Shown piece after piece: positions 6,713-11,606 of a stretch of DNA of 11,606 nt (the first letter of the stretch is position 1; each line of letters opens with the position of its first letter). The translations under genes and the position numbers were made by a program. Source of the stretch: Rubripirellula sp. Its GTDB lineage: Bacteria > Planctomycetota > Planctomycetia > Pirellulales > Pirellulaceae. The notes beneath the pieces were generated by a model, which saw only the letters and a program-made list of their open reading frames with translations, had not been told where the DNA came from and ran no database searches. The DNA is taken from positions 1 through 11,606 of the forward strand of contig JARFQX010000512.1 in the NCBI GenBank assembly GCA_029287555.1. The letters are read 5' to 3'.

Positions 6713-6742
6713 TTGACACTCCAACGCGTTGTTAGCTTCTTA
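6713..6742 (+). promoter_or_regulatory. Possible promoter for the DUF1800-DUF1501 pair
   Basis: An exact TTGACA lies at 6713-6718, 38 bases before the chosen ATG. The best -10 candidate at 18-nt spacing is ttctta (6737-6742), a poor match to TATAAT, so this is only a suggestion. Confidence 0.2.
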
Positions 6743-6756
6743 GTTTGGGACTCGTG

Positions 6757-8724
6757 ATGCGCGCAAAGTTTCTGCCCGTGCCAACATTCCCGTTGTTGGC
6801 TTCTTGGGGGATGGTTCTCGTTCTCGTCTGGTCCGCATCGTTGGAGTGTTACGGCGGCAAGTTTCCGGCGGCCAGTGGACGAGAAGTGCGAGCGATCCGC
6901 AACCAGATTCGGGCGGCTCAATTCCTTTCGCACGCCACCTTTGGTCCAACGCAAGAGATGATCGAGGGGCTGGCGGGCCGGATTGGGCAAATCGGCTATC
7001 GGCGGGCTTGCGAGGAATGGATCGACCAACAGTTTGCTCTGCCGATGACTTCGCACGCCGAGGTGGCGCGAGACATCTTCCAGGCGGACGGTCGCGAGGA
7101 AGACACCCAGGGCGTCGGGATGCAACTCTATCGCTACCAGGCCTGGTGGCACATCGCCTTGACGGCCGAGGATCAATTGCGCCAGCGCGTCGCGTGGGCG
7201 CTTTCTCAGATCTTCGTAATCAGTGATAGCGGGGTCGGTTTCAACAACGACGATCGTCGCAACAAGGGAAATGGCGAGCAGACGATCACCGATTGGATGG
7301 GCATGAGTGATTACTACGACATGCTCGCCCGTCACGCTTCGGGCAACTACCGGGATCTGCTCGGCGATGTCACGTTTCACCCATGCATGGGCGTCTATCT
7401 GAGCTCGTGGCGCAATCGCAAGGCAAATGTCTCCGCCGGCCGATGGCCCGATGAGAACTATGCTCGTGAAATCATGCAGTTGTTCTCCATCGGGCTGTAC
7501 AAGCTGCGCCAGGACGGTCGTTTGGCAGTCGATGAGAACGGGAATCTGATTCCCACCTACGACAATGAGGGGATCACCGAACTGGCCCGATTGTTCACCG
7601 GTTTCCGTTCGTTTCACAACACCAGCACCAGTTTCTACACCGGGCGGAATCTTGGCGACCCGATGCAGATGTACTTCCGCGAGCACGACAACAACTACAA
7701 CTACCGCGAAGATCCGAACAATCCGGGCCGTCCCGATCCAAACGCGCCGGCCAGCAAAACACTCTTTGGTATCACGCTTTCACCCCTGCCGGTTCCATTG
7801 ACGGACGAGGCAGCCTTGGCTGAGGTTAACGAGGGCTTGGACGTCATCGCCAACCACGACAACGTGCCACCGTTCATCAGTCGGTTGTTGATCCAGCGGT
7901 TGGTCAAGTCGAATCCATCGCGTGGCTACATGCGTCGAGTCACGAGAGTTTTTCGAGACAATGGCCGAGGGGAACGTGGTGACATCCAAGCGGTGATCAA
8001 AGCAATTCTGCTGGATCCCGAAGCGATTCGTGGCCAACGGTTGGTACGCCGCAAGAATCCGTTAGCGGTCGATGTGGTCACTCGCGGTACCGAACACAGC
8101 CGTTTGCGCGAACCAATTCAGCGGATCACTTCGATGATCCGTGCGCTTCGTCCTCGGAGCATCTATCCGTACGAGTCCGGTGGCAATCCGCCGCAAAAGC
8201 TCGATCCCCGCACCGGCGAACCATTCATGATGCTCAACCACGGCATCCAAGGCGACTTAGGTCAGATGCCGTTTCGGGCGCCGAGCGTGTTCAATTACTA
8301 CCTCCCCGATTATCAGCCACCGGGCGATTTGCTCGGTTATAACCCGTCGCGGCGGATTCCCGGCGACGCCTTGTACGCGCCCGAATTCCAAGTGCTAAAC
8401 GCCGTCACGGCGAATCGTTTCATCAACCGAATCAAAGGGTACACGCGAAGTCGGTACGTGCAGAACAACATGCGTCGAGGACGATGCCGGATCGTGTTTG
8501 ATTTGAGCGAGGAATTGGAGTTGGCCAAGAACAACGACAATCTGCCCGAGATTCTTCGTCGATTCGACCTCTTGCTCTGCAACGGAAGCCTTCGCGAGGA
8601 GACCAAGTCCAGCATCATCAATGCGATCACCTCCGAGAGCACGTCGGCAAGTCAAAACGTGGCCCGGGTCGAGGAAGCCCTGCTGGCGGTCCTGATGTCG
8701 CCCGATTGCGCGATTGAAAACTAG
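6757..8724 (+). CDS. DUF1800 domain-containing exported protein
   Basis: This 655-residue protein belongs to the DUF1800 family, whose biochemical function is unknown. Family landmarks visible are AAQFLSHATFGPT (53-65), LRQRVAWALSQIFVIS (141-156), the ENYAREIMQLFSIGLY core (233-248), DNEGITELARLFTGF (269-283) and a C-terminal region that includes GQMPFRAPSVFNYY. An N-terminal hydrophobic stretch (about residues 11-27) after MRAKF indicates Sec export or an anchor. SLEC near residue 31 resembles a lipobox but has Glu at -1, so lipoprotein processing is unlikely. TTG 6745 and GTG 6754 are alternative starts just upstream; ATG 6757 gives the best signal peptide, and no strong Shine-Dalgarno separates them. 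The DUF1501 gene follows after 78 bases in the same direction, the standard pairing of these families, so the two products probably act together at or outside the cytoplasmic membrane. Confidence 0.92.
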   Translation: MRAKFLPVPTFPLLASWGMVLVLVWSASLECYGGKFPAASGREVRAIRNQIRAAQFLSHATFGPTQEMIEGLAGRIGQIGYRRACEEWIDQQFALPMTSHAEVARDIFQADGREEDTQGVGMQLYRYQAWWHIALTAEDQLRQRVAWALSQIFVISDSGVGFNNDDRRNKGNGEQTITDWMGMSDYYDMLARHASGNYRDLLGDVTFHPCMGVYLSSWRNRKANVSAGRWPDENYAREIMQLFSIGLYKLRQDGRLAVDENGNLIPTYDNEGITELARLFTGFRSFHNTSTSFYTGRNLGDPMQMYFREHDNNYNYREDPNNPGRPDPNAPASKTLFGITLSPLPVPLTDEAALAEVNEGLDVIANHDNVPPFISRLLIQRLVKSNPSRGYMRRVTRVFRDNGRGERGDIQAVIKAILLDPEAIRGQRLVRRKNPLAVDVVTRGTEHSRLREPIQRITSMIRALRPRSIYPYESGGNPPQKLDPRTGEPFMMLNHGIQGDLGQMPFRAPSVFNYYLPDYQPPGDLLGYNPSRRIPGDALYAPEFQVLNAVTANRFINRIKGYTRSRYVQNNMRRGRCRIVFDLSEELELAKNNDNLPEILRRFDLLLCNGSLREETKSSIINAITSESTSASQNVARVEEALLAVLMSPDCAIEN

Positions 8725-8786
8725 AAGTTCGTTGGGCTGCCGCGTCCGGCAGCACTTGCACCTTGCCCCTCCTCTCCGACCGTCCC

Positions 8787-8793
8787 AACGGAG
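8787..8793 (+). promoter_or_regulatory. Ribosome binding site supporting a GTG start at 8803
   Basis: aacggag ends 9 nt before GTG 8803 but 21 nt before the next in-frame ATG (8815). This favours the GTG start. Confidence 0.6.
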
Positions 8794-8802
8794 ATCTTCA
8801 TC

Positions 8803-10362
8803 GTGTCCCAATCCATGTCTTCGCAATCTAAGTCTGAGTCAAAGGCATCGCGCCGCTCTATCCTGAAAGCTGCTGCGGCCGGCTGCGGGATGATGACGCA
8901 TACCTCGGTGATGTCGACGCTGTTGAATCTGCAGTTGACCAAGGCCGTTGTTGCTGATAATTCGCCCACGGACTACAAGGCACTCGTTTGCCTCTTCCTG
9001 TTTGGCGGCAACGACGCCTACAACATGCTGATTCCTCGGAACAACGCTTCGAGCGTCAATCCGACGGAGTACGATGACTACGCCGCGGCTCGCGGCGGGT
9101 ACGATGACGGGGCGAACAATCCAGGAGGTTTGGCGCTCAACGAAAGTGATCTGCTGGCGATCAACAACCCACCGAATCTTCCCGGTCGCAGCTTTGGATT
9201 ACATCCGGGTTTTGGTCACGAGGCGCGCACCGAGAAAGACGCCAGCAACGAATGGATTGATAATGATCTGGGTGTCGGGGGAGGGATCGCCAGGCTCTAC
9301 AACGAAGGCAAGTTGTCCTTCCTGGCGAACATCGGTTCGCTGGTCGAACCGACCACACGCACCGACTACAACAATCGGAGCAATCTCCCGCTCGGTTTGT
9401 TCTCGCACGCCGATTTGCAGCGTCACTGGATGACCGGTGCGCCCCAGACTCGATCTCAGATCACCGGTTGGGGTGGACGACTGGCCGACCTGTTTAATGC
9501 CACGAATTTGAATCCGCAGGTCTCGATGAACATCTCAATCAACGGAGTGAACATCTTTCAAAACGGCGGTGCAGTCGTTCCCTACACGATTGGAGAGGGT
9601 GGCGCGACGCAGGTCAGCAATTACAACACCGGAAACCTACAAAACCGAATCTTCTCGAAGTATGTCGATAACATTCTGGATCAGACGTACTCCGATTTGC
9701 TGGAGAAATCGTTCGCCGAGTCGCATCGCGGGGCGATTGACGCGGCCATCGAATTTAATCGACAAGTTAACAGTGTCGTGATCAACACGCCCTTCGATCA
9801 AGGCGATTCACTGAGTCGGCGGATGAAGAAGATTGCCCAGGTGGTCGCGGCGCATTCGGCGCTGCAGCAGTCTCGCCAAGTGTTCTTTGTTTCGCTTGGC
9901 GGATTTGATAATCACTCGGGACTGTTACCCGCTCAGGAAAGACTTTTGCCGCAGATCAGTCGCGCGTTGAGTTCGTTCTACGCTGCCATGGAGGAGATTG
10001 GCTGCCAGAACGACGTGGTGACCTTCACCGCATCGGACTTCGCCCGGACCCTCGGTACCAACGGTCAGGGTTCCGATCACGCCTGGGGTGCGAATCACTT
10101 GATCATGGGGGGCTCGGTCGACGGTGGTAAAGTCTTTGGTGACTTCCCAATGTCGTTGTCTTCACCCCAAGATCCGACCTACGGCAATCTTGATTTGGGA
10201 CGGGGGCGACTGATCCCCACCACCTCGGTCGATGAAATGGCCGCGGAATTGGCCATGTGGTTTGGCGTCGACAACGCGACGGATCTGAAGACCATCCTTC
10301 CGAACATCGAGAGCTTTTATTCCTACTCGGGCGGTCAGGCACCGGTCGGGTTCCTGATGTAG
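8803..10362 (+). CDS. DUF1501 domain-containing protein, Tat-exported
   Basis: This 519-residue protein belongs to DUF1501, a family related in fold to sulfatases and alkaline phosphatases, with no settled reaction. The N-terminus is Ser/Lys-rich and carries the perfect twin-arginine motif SRRSILK (16-22), followed by AAAAGCGMM and a moderately hydrophobic stretch, so it should be folded in the cytoplasm and exported by Tat, possibly with a metal cofactor. Family landmarks are LFGGNDAYNMLIP (66-78), GGFDNH (366-371), SDFART (411-416) and GSDHAWGANH (423-432). The Asp and His residues of these motifs are plausible metal ligands by analogy with the alkaline phosphatase superfamily. The GTG start is supported by aacggag 9 nt upstream. 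The gene lies 78 bases after the DUF1800 gene, very likely in one operon, and is convergent with the BatE-like gene. Family assignment is confident; substrate unknown. Confidence 0.94.
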   Translation: MSQSMSSQSKSESKASRRSILKAAAAGCGMMTHTSVMSTLLNLQLTKAVVADNSPTDYKALVCLFLFGGNDAYNMLIPRNNASSVNPTEYDDYAAARGGYDDGANNPGGLALNESDLLAINNPPNLPGRSFGLHPGFGHEARTEKDASNEWIDNDLGVGGGIARLYNEGKLSFLANIGSLVEPTTRTDYNNRSNLPLGLFSHADLQRHWMTGAPQTRSQITGWGGRLADLFNATNLNPQVSMNISINGVNIFQNGGAVVPYTIGEGGATQVSNYNTGNLQNRIFSKYVDNILDQTYSDLLEKSFAESHRGAIDAAIEFNRQVNSVVINTPFDQGDSLSRRMKKIAQVVAAHSALQQSRQVFFVSLGGFDNHSGLLPAQERLLPQISRALSSFYAAMEEIGCQNDVVTFTASDFARTLGTNGQGSDHAWGANHLIMGGSVDGGKVFGDFPMSLSSPQDPTYGNLDLGRGRLIPTTSVDEMAAELAMWFGVDNATDLKTILPNIESFYSYSGGQAPVGFLM

Positions 10363-10368
10363 CTTGGC

Positions 10369-10397
10369 CTCGAGACGGGTATCCTCGTTGTCTTGAG
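10369..10397 (+). terminator. Possible terminator hairpin after the DUF1501 gene
   Basis: ctcgagac (10369-10376) pairs with gtcttgag (10390-10397) with one G:U and a 13-nt loop, starting 7 bases after the stop codon at 10362. No U-tract follows and the loop is large, so it may be only mRNA 3' structure. Confidence 0.25.
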
Positions 10398-10423
10398 TTG
10401 ATCGGGATGTCCGGGAATTCGAA

Positions 10424-10455
10424 GTAGGCCGAATCAAGCGAAACGCTGATCCGGC
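10424..10455 (+). repeat. REP-like palindromic unit A (GTAG head, plus orientation)
   Basis: The unit begins GTAGG, then gccgaatcaagcg (10428-10440), a short aaa loop and cgctgatccggc (10444-10455), which pairs back imperfectly (one mismatch and one bulge). A GTAG tetranucleotide followed by an imperfect hairpin is the form of REP sequences. It shares GTAGGyCG, ATCAAG and GATCCGGC in the same order with unit B, which is on the other strand 50 bases further on. Confidence 0.55.
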
Positions 10456-10505
10456 TTCGAGTACCGAGGCTTCAAACAACGATTCAACGCCGAGCAAGAA
10501 CCATT

Positions 10506-10544
10506 GCCGGATCGGCGTCGCTGCGCTCCTTGATGCCGACCTAC
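10506..10544 (-). repeat. REP-like palindromic unit B (GTAG head, minus orientation)
   Basis: Read on the minus strand from 10544, the unit starts GTAGGTCGGCATCAAG, has a central gagcgcagcgac and ends GATCCGGC at 10506. CGGCATC and GACGCCG form its stem with one non-Watson-Crick pair. Head, middle and tail blocks match unit A, but B carries a longer central segment. The two units have their GTAG heads outermost and tails facing, the layout of a bacterial interspersed mosaic element. They lie between two convergent genes, where such elements commonly settle and can act as mRNA 3' stabilisers or terminators. Confidence 0.55.
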
Positions 10545-10601
10545 GAAGCTCATTCCAGTTGTAGAGCCCTGTTCCAGCCTCCCTTTGGATCCTTGCATGG
10601 C

Positions 10602-11606
10602 TCAAACTGATTGAGCATCCCTGATGTCGATGGAAGGCCGGGGCGGCACTTCGCTTGGCCGTGGCCGGGCCTTGGGGACTTGCCCGCGTTCGTCTTTTCC
10701 GCGTTCCTCTTCCCCGTCCGCCTGGCCAGCGATCGTTGGGGAGGGAGCGTTGACGACGGCAATCGCGTCGCTGCCAGCTCGAATCCAGCCTTGTTGGGTG
10801 GGCCCGGCTGATACCTGAAGCCAGGAGCCTCGGCGGTCCAGGACGGTCACAAGCTTGCCAATGCTGTTGTCGATTGATCGTAGTTCCGGGAATTCATCTC
10901 CATCTCCCGCCCGCATCGTGACCGCGGGCGAGCTGATTACCGCCACGTCGTCTCGCGTGAACTCCGAAATGCGGAGCAGGTAAGAGCCGCCACATAGCAG
11001 GGCCAGCACCCCCGCGAAGATGGCTGGGCCAATCCAACGATGAAGGATCTTCAATGCTCGTCCGCTGAGCGCCAACCAGAAGACCAACCAGCCAACGAAG
11101 AAACCAACCAACATGCCCGTTGTCGGAATCCATCGAAGCAAACCGTCGTTGAATGCCCGAACGATCGACATCAAGCTCGTTTGCGCCGGTGCATCAGACG
11201 ATGCGGTAGACGATGCGGTCGCTTCGGCACTGGTCAATCGTTGATGATAAAGCGAATGTTCAGGCCGGAGCCTCAAGGCGCGTCGGTAGTTGGCAATCGC
11301 CAATCCGACTTGATCGGCACCCATGGCCGCTTCCGCAAGGTTGAAATAGAGACGATCGTTCTTGATCCCGGCGTCGACAAGCAAGCGAAAGGAATGGACC
11401 GCTTGATCAAACTGTTCTTTTGCCTCGGTGCGATCGGGATTGTCGACGGCCGATCGGAAGGCATCGACGCCTTCGGCCAACAAAACACGTTTTTGATCGG
11501 TCGACAAGTTGATCGCCGCGGCGCGAAGCGTGGTGACCTGGCCGAAGCCTAGCACGACCAAGGCAATCCAGCCGGTGGCCACGGATGAGCCGAACGAGGG
11601 TGCGCT
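10602..11606 (-). CDS. BatE-like TPR and SH3-domain membrane protein (5' end probably off window)
   Basis: The reading frame is open to the right edge. A GTG at 11582 gives 326 residues, but it has no Shine-Dalgarno and would leave the hydrophobic leader without basic residues, so the true start is probably beyond the window. Numbering from that GTG: hydrophobic leader about 4-23 (signal peptide or anchor), TPR helices about 30-112 (NLAEAAMGADQVGLAIANYR, RALRLRPEHSLY), a Ser/Ala/Thr linker, membrane segments about 155-173 and 184-204, a bacterial SH3-like domain about 212-277 (VTMRAGDGDEF, GSWLQV, GWI), then a charged Pro/Glu/Arg-rich tail predicted to be disordered. TPR-TM-TM-SH3 is the architecture of BatE in Bat (aerotolerance) operons, where it accompanies von Willebrand factor A-domain BatA/BatB and BatD. 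The neighbours that would confirm this are off the right edge. It is convergent with the DUF1501 gene. Confidence 0.85.
   Translation of the reverse strand, partial: SAPSFGSSVATGWIALVVLGFGQVTTLRAAAINLSTDQKRVLLAEGVDAFRSAVDNPDRTEAKEQFDQAVHSFRLLVDAGIKNDRLYFNLAEAAMGADQVGLAIANYRRALRLRPEHSLYHQRLTSAEATASSTASSDAPAQTSLMSIVRAFNDGLLRWIPTTGMLVGFFVGWLVFWLALSGRALKILHRWIGPAIFAGVLALLCGGSYLLRISEFTRDDVAVISSPAVTMRAGDGDEFPELRSIDNSIGKLVTVLDRRGSWLQVSAGPTQQGWIRAGSDAIAVVNAPSPTIAGQADGEEERGKDERGQVPKARPRPSEVPPRPSIDIRDAQSV

Larger units (their letters stand above)
6408..6756. other. Intergenic region with a 107-nt inverted-repeat element and the DUF1800 gene leader
   Basis: This is a 349-base non-coding gap between two co-directional genes. 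The first third is occupied by the inverted-repeat element at 6421-6527. A perfect 10-bp palindrome, ccctgcaggg, sits at 6553-6562, and a GC hairpin at 6572-6589. An exact TTGACA hexamer is at 6713-6718, but no good -10 box lies at the right distance. I see no further gene. Confidence 0.6.

Noticed and set aside
6842..6852. Possible lipobox (SLEC) in the DUF1800 protein
   Set aside because: The residue before the cysteine is Glu, whereas lipoprotein signal peptides need a small residue such as Ala, Gly or Ser at that position.
5938..7686. 582-codon open frame on the minus strand
   Set aside because: It lies antisense to both the secreted His-rich protein and the first half of the DUF1800 gene, which have strong family or signal-peptide support. 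Its translation is low-complexity with no recognisable domain, and it spans the intergenic inverted-repeat element. It is a shadow of codon bias in GC-rich DNA.
11040..11552. 170-codon plus-strand frame
   Set aside because: It is antisense to the TPR and membrane segments of the BatE-like gene, with no recognisable domain.

Overview
The window looks like chromosomal DNA of a planctomycete, most likely a Rhodopirellula/Pirellulaceae-type lineage. Four things point this way. A uvrA gene encodes two UvrA copies fused head to tail in one reading frame. A DUF1800 / Tat-exported DUF1501 gene pair is present, a combination very common in this phylum. A TPR-two-TM-SH3 protein resembles BatE. The base composition is moderately GC-rich, and ribosome binding sites are weak or absent at several genes. 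The assignment rests on gene content only; there is no rRNA, tRNA or phage gene in the window.

Left part (1-5261, all minus strand): the fused double uvrA runs off the left edge (1328 codons in the window). Just upstream lie an orphan ParA/MinD-type ATPase (4095-4919) and a small helical protein of unknown function (5004-5261). The three genes are co-oriented with gaps of 84 and 108 bases. They could be one transcription unit, with DNA repair at its downstream end, but each gap contains an inverted repeat, so separate promoters are possible.

Middle (5262-6756): a divergent intergenic region rich in short dyads and a 10-bp direct repeat leads into a small secreted, histidine-rich, five-cysteine protein (5628-6407) with a clear Shine-Dalgarno and signal peptide. 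A 349-base gap follows. It holds a 107-nt element closed by a 14-15 bp imperfect inverted repeat with a second hairpin nested inside, and then the leader of the next gene.

Right part (6757-10362, plus strand): a DUF1800 protein with an N-terminal Sec-type hydrophobic segment, followed 78 bases later by a DUF1501 protein with a perfect Tat motif. They form a two-gene export unit whose biochemical role is unknown. The gene from the right edge (10602 to beyond 11606, minus strand) is a BatE-like TPR/TM/SH3 protein and converges on DUF1501. The 239-base convergent gap holds two related GTAG-headed palindromic units in inverted orientation. They look like a REP/BIME pair, the type of element mobilised by RAYT transposases.

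The strongest unusual signals are the double UvrA, the REP-like pair and the 107-nt inverted-repeat element. I saw no CRISPR array, integrase, toxin-antitoxin or defence cluster, and no convincing wholly new multi-gene system.
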